Origin: Corynebacterium sp. zg-331
Lineage (GTDB): Bacteria > Actinomycetota > Actinomycetes > Mycobacteriales > Mycobacteriaceae
Direction: 5' to 3'
Assembly: GCF_014267345.1 (NCBI RefSeq)
Contig: NZ_JACMYD010000003.1
Location: 124,001-188,000 of the forward strand
DNA length: 64,000 nucleotides
This document shows, piece after piece, positions 56,890 to 64,000 of the stretch; positions within the stretch are counted from its first letter, which is position 1; each line of letters begins with the position of its first letter. The translations under genes and the position numbers were made by a program. The notes under the pieces are model-generated. The model had not been told where the DNA came from. It did not search any database and was given only the letters and a program-made list of their open reading frames with translations.

Positions 56890-58211
56890 TTGAGCAATCC
56901 TTCGTAGTTACTTTGCAGCAGCTGGCTTTCAATCTGCTTCACGGTGGTCAACGCCACGGACACAAGAATCAACACGGCGGTGCCGCCGAAGGCACCCGTG
57001 CCCGCGCCGCTCTGGTGGCCCACCCCGAAGTCCAGGGCAATATTGGGCAGCACCGCGATGACGCCCAGGTACAGCGCGCCGACGAAGAGCAGGCGATTCA
57101 TCACGTAGGCCAGGTACTCCGCCGTGGGCCGCCCCGGTCGGATGCCCGGGATGAAGCCACCATACTTCTTCATGTTATCCGCCTGCTCGTTCGGGTCGTA
57201 CTGCACCGAGACGTAGAAGTAGGAGAAGAAGATGATGAGCACGAAGTAGAGCACGATGTACTGCCAGGAGGAGGGCGTCTGCAGCACCGAGATGACGTTG
57301 CGCTGCCACCAGTTATCCGGCTGCCCCACGCGACCGGAATAGACGATCTGGGTGATGAGCACCGGCATGTAGATCAAGGAGGACGCGAAGATCACGGGGA
57401 TCACGCCCGCCTGGTTCACCTTCAGCGGCAGGTAGGTGGAGGAGCCGCCGTACTGACGACGCCCCACCATGCGCTTGGCGTATTGCACCGGGATACGGCG
57501 CTGGCCCTGCTCCACGAAGACCACGCCCACCACGAGCAGGATCACGGCGGCGAGCACCACGGCGAACATGAGGCCACCGGAATTGTTGAGCACCGAGACG
57601 CCATCGGTGGGCAGGCGGGTGGCGATACCGGCGAAGATGAGCAGGGACATGCCGTTGCCCACGCCCTTCTCGGTGATCAGCTCACCCATCCACATCACCA
57701 GCACCGCACCGGCGGTCATGGTGATCACCAGCACCACCAGGTCCCAGACGCCGCGGTCGGCCACCAGCACCTCGACGCCCGCGCCCAGGAGCTGCTGCCG
57801 ATCCGCCAGGGCCACGATGCCCGCGGATTGCAGCAACGCCAGCGCCACCGTGAGGTAGCGGGTGTACTGAGTCATCTTGGCCTGACCCGACTGCCCCTCC
57901 TTCTTCAGCTGCTCGAAGTGGGGAATCACCACCGTGAGCAGCTGCACGATGATAGAGGCCGTGATGTAGGGCATGATGCCGATAGCAAACACGGAAAGCT
58001 GCAAGAGCGCGCCGCCGGAGAACAGATTAACCAGCGAGTACACGCTGCCTTGTTCCTGGGTGAGGTCGCGCAAACGGCCGCTGATCTGTGCATAATCCAC
58101 TCCCGGGGAGGGGATCTGCGCACCGATGCGGTACAAGATGATCATCGCGATCGTGAAGAGAATCTTCCGGCGAAGATCAACATCCTTAAAAGCCTGGATA
58201 ACGGCGGACAC
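56886..58211 (-). CDS. secY: Protein translocase subunit SecY
   Basis: 441 residues, ten membrane helices. Characteristic pieces are [40 protein letters not shown], the cytoplasmic loop [17 protein letters not shown] and [17 protein letters not shown]. Channel of the general secretion pathway. Confidence 0.98.
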   Translation of the reverse strand: MSAVIQAFKDVDLRRKILFTIAMIILYRIGAQIPSPGVDYAQISGRLRDLTQEQGSVYSLVNLFSGGALLQLSVFAIGIMPYITASIIVQLLTVVIPHFEQLKKEGQSGQAKMTQYTRYLTVALALLQSAGIVALADRQQLLGAGVEVLVADRGVWDLVVLVITMTAGAVLVMWMGELITEKGVGNGMSLLIFAGIATRLPTDGVSVLNNSGGLMFAVVLAAVILLVVGVVFVEQGQRRIPVQYAKRMVGRRQYGGSSTYLPLKVNQAGVIPVIFASSLIYMPVLITQIVYSGRVGQPDNWWQRNVISVLQTPSSWQYIVLYFVLIIFFSYFYVSVQYDPNEQADNMKKYGGFIPGIRPGRPTAEYLAYVMNRLLFVGALYLGVIAVLPNIALDFGVGHQSGAGTGAFGGTAVLILVSVALTTVKQIESQLLQSNYEGLLK

Positions 58212-58334
58212 TTATCCTCCTGGCTCCGCGCGCCCATCACCGTCTGGTGATCCACGCGGCAGAGTGTTCTATTCCTTCCAGCCCCTAACGCCCCGCATAC
58301 ACGCAGCCAGGGGCGCCGGACACAATTGACTCCA

Positions 58335-58748
58335 CTACCCTACCAGCCGCCCGAGGTTTTCCCACCCCTGGGTGAGCATCGCCTTAGTGTTCGGCCGGCA
58401 TCGACTCTTTTCGCCCCGCCCACAGCAGCGCCACGAAACCCGCCCCGCCCCGCCGAGCAGGAGCACGGCCGCCGCGTCCTCGCCATTGAGGCCACCGCCA
58501 AGGCCCACCGCCAACCGGGCCCACCAGGTACACAGCCCCAGCGCAAGGACCACCCCCATCATCGCGCGCGGGATCCTGCGCACAAAAAACAGCGCGATCC
58601 CCATCAGCATCAGCGCCGCGTTGGCCAGGGACAGCGTACGCGGCACCGCGCCGGCACCGCTTTCCAGAAAGATCACCGAAGCCAGGTCCGCGACCAGAAG
58701 AAACCCCATCACTGCGGCCGCGGCGGCGGCCCACGTTCTCACCGTCAT
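58335..58748 (-). CDS. Small membrane protein between rplO and secY
   Basis: 137 residues from ATG 58748 (MTVRTWAAAAAAVMGFLLVA); ATG 58757 also possible. Four likely membrane helices and a short basic tail with three cysteines. Three cysteines are in the segment RCCGRGEKSRC. No family is recognised. It interrupts the usual rplO-secY junction, with a hairpin on its upstream side, so it may be transcribed separately. Confidence 0.5.
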   Translation of the reverse strand: MTVRTWAAAAAAVMGFLLVADLASVIFLESGAGAVPRTLSLANAALMLMGIALFFVRRIPRAMMGVVLALGLCTWWARLAVGLGGGLNGEDAAAVLLLGGAGRVSWRCCGRGEKSRCRPNTKAMLTQGWENLGRLVG

Positions 58749-58783
58749 GACGTCCACCGTATAGCCGGCGAGAACGCGAAAGA

Positions 58784-58811
58784 CCCCGCCCCCCGGATAG
58801 GGGTGACGGGG
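58784..58811 (-). terminator. Terminator after rplO
   Basis: On the minus strand CCCCG-TCA-CCCC pairs with GGGG-GG-CGGGG around TATCC, starting about 17 bases after the rplO stop, with TCTTTC after it. It would end the rpsH-to-rplO transcript before the small membrane protein. Confidence 0.5.
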
Positions 58812-58827
58812 ATTCTCGCGCGGGAGG

Positions 58828-59277
58828 CTACTTGGTGGTGGTCGCGGAGCCGCCTGCGGCCTCGATCTTCTCCACCGCGGACTTGGAGAACTTCTCGGCG
58901 GTGACGTTGATCTTCACACCGAGGTCGCCCGTGCCCAGCACCTTCACCGGCTGCTTGGGACGCACGAGGCCCTTGGCCACGATGTCGGCCACGGTGATGT
59001 CGCCGCCCTCGGGGAAGGCCTTGTTCAGGTCGCCCACATTGACCACCTGGTAGTAGACCTTGTTCGGGTTCTTGAAGCCCTTGAGCTTCGGCAGCCGCAT
59101 GTGGATCGGCATCTGCCCACCCTCGAAGGCCGCCGAAACCTGCTTGCGGGCCTTGGTACCCTTGGTACCGCGGCCGGCGGTCTTACCCTTGGACGCCTCG
59201 CCGCGACCCACGCGGGTCTTGGGCTTGTTTGCACCCTTGGAAGGGCGCAGATCGTGGAGCTTGATGATATCGCTCAT
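58828..59277 (-). CDS. rplO: 50S ribosomal protein L15
   Basis: 149 residues with [30 protein letters not shown] and the C-terminal [22 protein letters not shown]. It follows rpmD by 7 bases. Confidence 0.98.
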   Translation of the reverse strand: MSDIIKLHDLRPSKGANKPKTRVGRGEASKGKTAGRGTKGTKARKQVSAAFEGGQMPIHMRLPKLKGFKNPNKVYYQVVNVGDLNKAFPEGGDITVADIVAKGLVRPKQPVKVLGTGDLGVKINVTAEKFSKSAVEKIEAAGGSATTTK

Positions 59278-59284
59278 GTGTTAT

Positions 59285-59470
59285 CTACTCCCCTGCCACT
59301 TCTTCGACAACCACCAGATGGCGGACCTTGTTGATCTGCCCGCGCACGGCGGCGTTGTCCTTCTTGATAACGCTGTGGCGGATGCGCTTGAGGCCCAGGG
59401 CCTCAAGGTTGGCCTTCTGCTTCGGGTTCGCACCCACGATACCGCGAATCTGCGTGATCTTCAGTGCCAT
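59285..59470 (-). CDS. rpmD: 50S ribosomal protein L30
   Basis: 61 residues from ATG 59470 ([20 protein letters not shown]). This start gives the standard L30 length and begins 2 bases after the rpsE stop; the longer frame upstream is a different-frame reading of rpsE. Confidence 0.97.
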   Translation of the reverse strand: MALKITQIRGIVGANPKQKANLEALGLKRIRHSVIKKDNAAVRGQINKVRHLVVVEEVAGE

Positions 59471-59472
59471 GA

Positions 59473-60099
59473 TTAGGCCTCCTGTCCAGCGCGGGCGCGC
59501 AGCATACGGGCCGGGGCGACCTCTTCGAGGGTCTTGCCACGGCGGGCGGCGACCTCCTCCGGGCGGACGAGCTGCTTGAGCCCCGCCACGGTGGCGTGCA
59601 CCACGTTGATGGCGTTGTCCGAACCCAGGGACTTCGAGAGGATGTCCTGCACGCCGGCGCACTCCAGCACCGGGCGGGCGGCACCACCGGCGATCACACC
59701 GGTACCGGGGGCGGCCGGCTTGAGCATCACGCGGCCGGCGGCGGCCTCGCCGATCACCGGGTGGGTAATGGTGCCGGCCACCATGGGCACGCGGAAGAAG
59801 TTCTTGCGGGCCTCCTCGGCGCCCTTCTGGATGGCGGCGGGGACTTCCTTGGCCTTGCCGTAACCCACGCCGACCATGCCCTGGCCGTCGCCCACGATCA
59901 CCAGGGCGGTGAAGCTGAAGCGGCGACCGCCCTTGACCACCTTGGACACGCGGTTGATGGTCACGACGCGCTCGATGTACTTATCGCGCTCGTCGTTGTT
60001 GCTGCGGCGATCGTTGTTGCGCCCGCCGCGGCGATCGTTGTTGTTCTTCTTGTTCTCGTCGGCGGAGCGCCCGCCGTCACGCCGTTCACGTCCCGGCAT
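59473..60099 (-). CDS. rpsE: 30S ribosomal protein S5
   Basis: 208 residues. The S5 core begins near residue 39 ([20 protein letters not shown]) after an Arg/Asp/Asn-rich extension typical of corynebacteria. It has [17 protein letters not shown] and the C-terminal domain [16 protein letters not shown]. Confidence 0.98.
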   Translation of the reverse strand: MPGRERRDGGRSADENKKNNNDRRGGRNNDRRSNNDERDKYIERVVTINRVSKVVKGGRRFSFTALVIVGDGQGMVGVGYGKAKEVPAAIQKGAEEARKNFFRVPMVAGTITHPVIGEAAAGRVMLKPAAPGTGVIAGGAARPVLECAGVQDILSKSLGSDNAINVVHATVAGLKQLVRPEEVAARRGKTLEEVAPARMLRARAGQEA

Positions 60100-60139
60100 T
60101 ACGCGATCCTTCCGTTGATGTTCTGCGAGGCGGCGATCA

Positions 60140-60547
60140 TTAGAACTTCAAACCACCTTCGCGGGCTGCGTCGGCCAGCGCGGCAACGCGGCCGTGGTAC
60201 TTGTAACCGGCGCGGTCGAACACGACCTTTTCGATGCCGGCCTCCTTGGCGCGCTGGGCGATCAGCTCGCCCACCTTGGCACCCTTGGCCTTCTTGTCGC
60301 CCTCCATCGCCCGGATCTCCGGCTCGATGGTGGAGGCGGCAACGAGGGTGTGGCCGATGGTGTCGTCGATGACCTGCGCGTGCATGTGACGCGAGGAGCG
60401 GTGAACCACCAGGCGCGGGGCCTCGGGAGTACCACGCAGGTTCTTGCGGACGCGGAAGTGACGGCGGGCACGGGCAGCGCGACGGCGCGAGGAGATGTCC
60501 TTGCCCACCGGCGTGCGCTTCTTGTTCTGCTCTGCGTTGTTGCTCAT
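60140..60547 (-). CDS. rplR: 50S ribosomal protein L18
   Basis: 135 residues. The basic start is followed by [20 protein letters not shown] and [16 protein letters not shown]; it ends [15 protein letters not shown]. It is 2 bases downstream of rplF. Confidence 0.98.
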   Translation of the reverse strand: MSNNAEQNKKRTPVGKDISSRRRAARARRHFRVRKNLRGTPEAPRLVVHRSSRHMHAQVIDDTIGHTLVAASTIEPEIRAMEGDKKAKGAKVGELIAQRAKEAGIEKVVFDRAGYKYHGRVAALADAAREGGLKF

Positions 60548-60549
60548 GC

Positions 60550-61086
60550 TTACTTACCCGTCTTTCCGACCTTGCGGCGGATCTGCTCACCCTCGTAGCG
60601 GATGCCCTTACCCTTGTAAGGATCGTCCTTCCGCAGACGACGGATGTTCGCGGCGATCTGCCCAACCTGCTGCTTGTCGATACCGGCGATGGAGAACTTC
60701 GTGGTGCCGTCCACGGCGAAGGTGATGCCCTCCGGAGCCTCGATGAGGATCGGGTGGGAATAACCCAGGGAGAACTCCAGGTTCTTGCCCTTGGCCTGCA
60801 CGCGGTAGCCCACGCCGAAGATCTCCATCTTGATGGTGTAACCCTCGGTGACGCCGACCACGCAGTTGTTGATCAGCGACCGGGACAGGCCGTGCAGGGC
60901 GCGGTTCTTGCGCTGATCGTCCGGGCGGGTCACCAGGATCTGGTTGTCCTCCACGGACACAGCGATGGGTTCCGGGACGTCCAGGGACAGGGTGCCTTTG
61001 GGGCCCTTGACCTCGACGTGCTGGCCATCGATCTTCGTTTCCACGCCGGACGGAATGGCGATGGGAGCCTTACCAACTCGCGACAT
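60550..61086 (-). CDS. rplF: 50S ribosomal protein L6
   Basis: 178 residues, both L6 domains intact: [20 protein letters not shown] at the start and [20 protein letters not shown] with [13 protein letters not shown] at the end. Confidence 0.98.
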   Translation of the reverse strand: MSRVGKAPIAIPSGVETKIDGQHVEVKGPKGTLSLDVPEPIAVSVEDNQILVTRPDDQRKNRALHGLSRSLINNCVVGVTEGYTIKMEIFGVGYRVQAKGKNLEFSLGYSHPILIEAPEGITFAVDGTTKFSIAGIDKQQVGQIAANIRRLRKDDPYKGKGIRYEGEQIRRKVGKTGK

Positions 61087-61104
61087 TGCTTATCACTTCT
61101 CCCT

Positions 61105-61503
61105 TTACCAGACGTAGGCGAGAACTTCTCCGCCTACGCCCTTCTCGCTCGCCTGGCGGTCGGTCAGCAGCCCCTGGGAGGTGGAGATGATCGCCACGCC
61201 CAGGCCGCCCAGGACCTTCGGCAGTTCGGTGGACTTTGCGTACACGCGCAGACCCGGCTTGGACACGCGGCGCAGACCGGACAGGGAACGCTCGCGCTGG
61301 GGGCCGTACTTCAGCTCAAGGGTCAGGGTCTTGCCGACCTTGGCGTCCTCGACGGTGTAGTTCGCAATGTAACCCTCCTGCTTGAGGATCTCGGCGATGT
61401 TCGCCTTGATCTTCGAGGAAGGCATGGACACGACGTCGTGGTGCGCGTGGTTCGCGTTGCGCACGCGCGACAGCATGTCCGCGATAGGATCAGTCATGGT
61501 CAT
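61105..61503 (-). CDS. rpsH: 30S ribosomal protein S8
   Basis: 132 residues. It has [19 protein letters not shown] and [20 protein letters not shown]; it ends [14 protein letters not shown]. It begins this half of the split spc operon. The 260 bases upstream (61504-61766) hold no gene; the lipase terminator (GCGCGTCAC-GGTA-GTGGCGCGC on the minus strand, near 61700-61725) and the rpsH promoter should be there. Confidence 0.98.
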   Translation of the reverse strand: MTMTDPIADMLSRVRNANHAHHDVVSMPSSKIKANIAEILKQEGYIANYTVEDAKVGKTLTLELKYGPQRERSLSGLRRVSKPGLRVYAKSTELPKVLGGLGVAIISTSQGLLTDRQASEKGVGGEVLAYVW

Positions 61504-61766
61504 AAAGCGACCTCTAGCCTTTCTCGCCGCGGTTCCCGTGGCTCACCGATCCGGCGTTCTCCGTGCATCTTTTTGGGCCACTTGCGCTCTCCCCCACTCA
61601 GTAATGGGGGCTGCTCGCTGCCACATTCCACACGGTCCGCGCATCCGGCGAGGGGCCTACGGCAAAGTAGGTGTTCATGTTCAATTAACGGAAAGCCGCG
61701 CGCCACTACCGTGACGCGCAGAAATCCAAAGATTCACTGTACCGGTACCACCCCCCGATCGCAACC

Positions 61767-63104
61767 CTAGTGCAGGATGCTCTGGTCGCCCGCGGGGATG
61801 ATGCCGCAGGTACTCGGGGCGGGCTTGCCCTCGAAGCGATCGTTCAGCCAGCCCACGGCCTTAGCAAACCAAACGGCCCCGCCGGCCACGTGAGCAACAG
61901 GGTGCTCCTCGTACTGCACCGGCACCCCGGCGGCGCAGTACTTGTTGGCCAGGGCGCGGGAATCGTCGGCCACCATCACGCCGTCGCCCGCCTTGCCCAG
62001 ACCGCGCGGGACGTCCACCGTTCCGATAACCTCACCCACGGTGCCCTGGCTGTAGTAGAAGGGAATGGTCGGGTCAGGACCAAGGCCCATGTTCACCTTG
62101 CGGACCACATCGACCAGCTCGGGCACCGCATAGGGATCGCGGTACTCCGGCTTGACCAGGGACTCCCAGGTCAGGCCCGGGGCGGTGCCCACGACCTCCG
62201 TGATCGAGGCGCGCTCCATGCGAGCGAGCATCATGCGACCGAAACCGTTGAAGTACTTGTTCAGATCCAGCCCGTAGGCGCGGGACAGGCCCACCACGGC
62301 CATCACCTGAATCGGGGCCCAGTAGGCGGAACCGCTAACGTAACCGATGTTGTTGATCGGGTTGACCAGCACGCCGCCGGTCGCGGCGCCCACCAGGTTA
62401 TCGTTGATCTCCGGGGCGTAGGAGGGGGCAAGTTGCGCGGCCCAGTTGGTGGCGATGGAGCCTCCCGAGTACCCGAAGAGGCCCACCAGCGAATCCTGGT
62501 TCAGTCCGGTGTCCGGCACGGACAGGGCCGCCCGGATGCCGTCCAGGGTGGTGGTGCCGTACTCGGGTCCGGCGATAAAGTTGGCATTCTGCCCCTCGAT
62601 GTCCGGGAAGGCCACCGAGTAGCCGCGCGCCAGGAAATCAAGGAGCTGGGCCGTCTCCACGGTGGAGTAGGAGATGGTGCCCAGGGCCACGTCCCCGGCG
62701 ATGGCGCGGGAGGGAGCATGCTCGGGATCCAGGGAATCGTAGATCGAGTGAATGGAGACCAGCTTGCCATTGCCCGGCCCCGTGGGCGAGAGCACGGAGG
62801 TGATGCCGTGGGTCTTATTCCCCTGCGAGTCCGTGGTGACGTAGCGGATCTGCGCCACGTCCAGCGGCGTCGGGGCGCCGAGCGCATGGTAGGCCACGTG
62901 GCGCACGCCCAAAACCTCACCGGGGTTACGCCCGGAGAGATCCTCATGATTTTCAAAGAAGCTGTGATCGGCCTGGCGCACCGAGGAGCCACCCATCGGA
63001 GCGCCGGGGTGCGGGCCTTCCAGCGAGGGCAGCGCGACGGCGGGAGCCGCCGGGAGGGCCGTCGCCACGGCGGTCAGGAACGCAAGCAAACGCGTCTTCT
63101 TCAC
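61767..63104 (-). CDS. Secreted lipase (LIP family)
   Basis: 445 residues from GTG 63104. A Sec signal peptide (KKTRLLAFLTAVATALPAAP then AVA) precedes an alpha/beta hydrolase with lid. The nucleophile is in LFGYSGGSIATNW, with Asp and His late in the sequence (DDSRALANKYCAAG, EEHPVAHVAGG). Fungal and actinobacterial secretory lipases of this type act on triglycerides or mycolate esters; the corynebacterial substrate is unknown. It lies between rpsH and rplE, interrupting the ribosomal operon, and is flanked by terminators. The usual corynebacterial breakpoint holds different genes in different species. Confidence 0.88.
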   Translation of the reverse strand: MKKTRLLAFLTAVATALPAAPAVALPSLEGPHPGAPMGGSSVRQADHSFFENHEDLSGRNPGEVLGVRHVAYHALGAPTPLDVAQIRYVTTDSQGNKTHGITSVLSPTGPGNGKLVSIHSIYDSLDPEHAPSRAIAGDVALGTISYSTVETAQLLDFLARGYSVAFPDIEGQNANFIAGPEYGTTTLDGIRAALSVPDTGLNQDSLVGLFGYSGGSIATNWAAQLAPSYAPEINDNLVGAATGGVLVNPINNIGYVSGSAYWAPIQVMAVVGLSRAYGLDLNKYFNGFGRMMLARMERASITEVVGTAPGLTWESLVKPEYRDPYAVPELVDVVRKVNMGLGPDPTIPFYYSQGTVGEVIGTVDVPRGLGKAGDGVMVADDSRALANKYCAAGVPVQYEEHPVAHVAGGAVWFAKAVGWLNDRFEGKPAPSTCGIIPAGDQSILH

Positions 63105-63374
63105 GTATTCATCCAATCTTCTCCACCACTGACGAAGTTTCACCCCCGAGCCAAACAACCAGGGGAAAGACAGGCGGAGCATAGCCAAAAGACATTTCCC
63201 TAAGGAAGCATAGCAAAACCAGTGTGACTGGTGTGACTAGGCCTCAATCTCGCACACCCTCGCGGCGGCATGGCAGCGATAGACCACGTCACCGAGCCGC
63301 GACAGAACCCGCAGACTCAGCAGCCTTCCCAGCCATCTCCACCCCGCAATATCGCCCACGATTCCGGTAAGCAA

Positions 63375-63414
63375 AGGAGGTTCCCGCCAACCTCCTGGCT
63401 GGCGGGAACCTCCT
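63375..63414 (-). terminator. Terminator after rplE
   Basis: AGGAGGTTCCCGCCA (63375-63389) and TGGCGGGAACCTCCT (63400-63414) form a perfect 15-base stem with a 10-base loop, followed on the minus strand by TTTG. It lies about 27 bases after the rplE stop and closes the first half of the split spc operon. Confidence 0.88.
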
Positions 63415-63441
63415 GCAAACGCCGGGCAACCGGCGCGGGGG

Positions 63442-64000
63442 CTAGGCCTCCTTGGGCTGCATCTTGCCCTCGGCGTCCTTGAACGGGAAGCCGAGCAGGC
63501 GCAGCAGGGAGCGGCCTTCCTCATTGTTCGTGGCGGTGGTCACCAGGGTGATGTCCATGCCGCGCGGGCGATCAACCTTGTCCACGTCGATCTCGTAGAA
63601 CATCGTCTGTTCGGTCAGACCAAAGGTGTAGTTGCCGTGGCCGTCGAACTGGGTGTCGGAGAGGCCCCGGAAGTCGCGGATACGGGGCAGCGCCACCGTG
63701 AGCAGGCGATCCAGGAACTCCCACATGCGGTCGCCGCGCAGGGTCACCTTCGCGCCGATCGGCATGCCCTCGCGCAGCTTGAAGTTGGCGATGGACTTGC
63801 GCGCGCGACGGATCTGCGGCTTCTGGCCGGTAATGAGGGTCAGATCCTCGATGGCACCGTTGATGAGCTTCGAGTCGCGGGCGGCGTCGCCCACGCCCAT
63901 GTTCACCACGATCTTGGTCAGACCGGGGATCTGCATGACGTTCTCGTACTCATACTTCTCGTTGAGCTTGGCGCGGATCTCCTCGCGGTAGACGGTCTTG
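63442..64000 (-). CDS. rplE: 50S ribosomal protein L5 (partial, N-terminus beyond right edge)
   Basis: The frame runs from the right edge ([20 protein letters not shown]) through [20 protein letters not shown] and the [16 protein letters not shown] end, about 185 residues seen. The first few residues are outside the window. L5 binds 5S rRNA. The ATG at 63936 is internal, not the start. Confidence 0.96.
   Translation of the reverse strand, partial: KTVYREEIRAKLNEKYEYENVMQIPGLTKIVVNMGVGDAARDSKLINGAIEDLTLITGQKPQIRRARKSIANFKLREGMPIGAKVTLRGDRMWEFLDRLLTVALPRIRDFRGLSDTQFDGHGNYTFGLTEQTMFYEIDVDKVDRPRGMDITLVTTATNNEEGRSLLRLLGFPFKDAEGKMQPKEA

Overview
The window is a 64 kb piece of a high-GC actinobacterial chromosome, almost certainly a Corynebacterium. 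The backbone (guaA, guaB3, guaB, a DUF5319 gene, rsdA-sigD, whiB3, groES-groEL1, tsaD-rimI-tsaB, tsaE-alr, glmS, glmM, rpsI-rplM, an ESX-4-type secretion locus, truA, rplQ-rpoA-rpsD-rpsK-rpsM-infA, map-adk-secY and part of the spc ribosomal operon) follows the order I recall for the guaB3 to rplE part of Mycobacterium tuberculosis. Corynebacterial traits are a DIP1984-family gene, a spc operon split between rpsH and rplE, and an infA-rpsM junction without rpmJ. I cannot name the species.

Layout. 1-2.7 kb: sucrase/ferredoxin-like protein (cut by the left edge), AMIN-like lipoprotein, small membrane proteins and a remnant of an AAA ATPase. 2.9-8.6 kb: DIP1984-family gene, guaA, a broken exported or GAF-like gene, guaB3 and guaB. 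8.7-11.1 kb: DUF5319 protein, the SigD/RsdA pair and WhiB3. 11.0-17.6 kb: an accessory island between whiB3 and groEL1, with an intact GH13 alpha-glucosidase and phosphodiesterase-fold gene, then a frameshifted alpha-glucoside PTS permease, a frameshifted RpiR regulator, and an AT-rich end with a broken secreted protein and a broken pentapeptide-repeat protein. 17.7-31 kb: groES-groEL with a CIRCE operator, a CycA-type transporter, t6A synthesis genes, an efeUOB iron-uptake operon with a candidate DtxR box, VKOR, alr and glmS.

31.3-46.7 kb: a hydrolase-fold protein lacking the nucleophile, an uncharacterised three-gene operon coding for a 99-residue helical protein, a 566-residue Ala/Pro-rich cysteine-bearing protein and an 85-residue protein, then glmM, rpsI-rplM and a complete ESX-4-type locus (esxT, esxU, Rv3446c-like, eccC, eccD, mycP, eccB). 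The three-gene operon is the best candidate here for an undescribed system: it may encode secreted clients or accessory factors of the neighbouring type VII machine. 46.8-64 kb: a large multi-spanning DUF6541-like protein, truA, the alpha/infA/secY ribosomal clusters, an L,D-transpeptidase, a secreted lipase placed between rpsH and rplE, and rplE running off the right edge.

A general pattern is worth noting. I count roughly eight reading-frame breaks, most of them single-base indels in short homopolymers, and all lie in accessory genes (1.9-2.1, 5.0-5.9 and 14.6-17.5 kb). About 50 kb of core genes shows none. This argues for real gene decay rather than uniform sequencing error.
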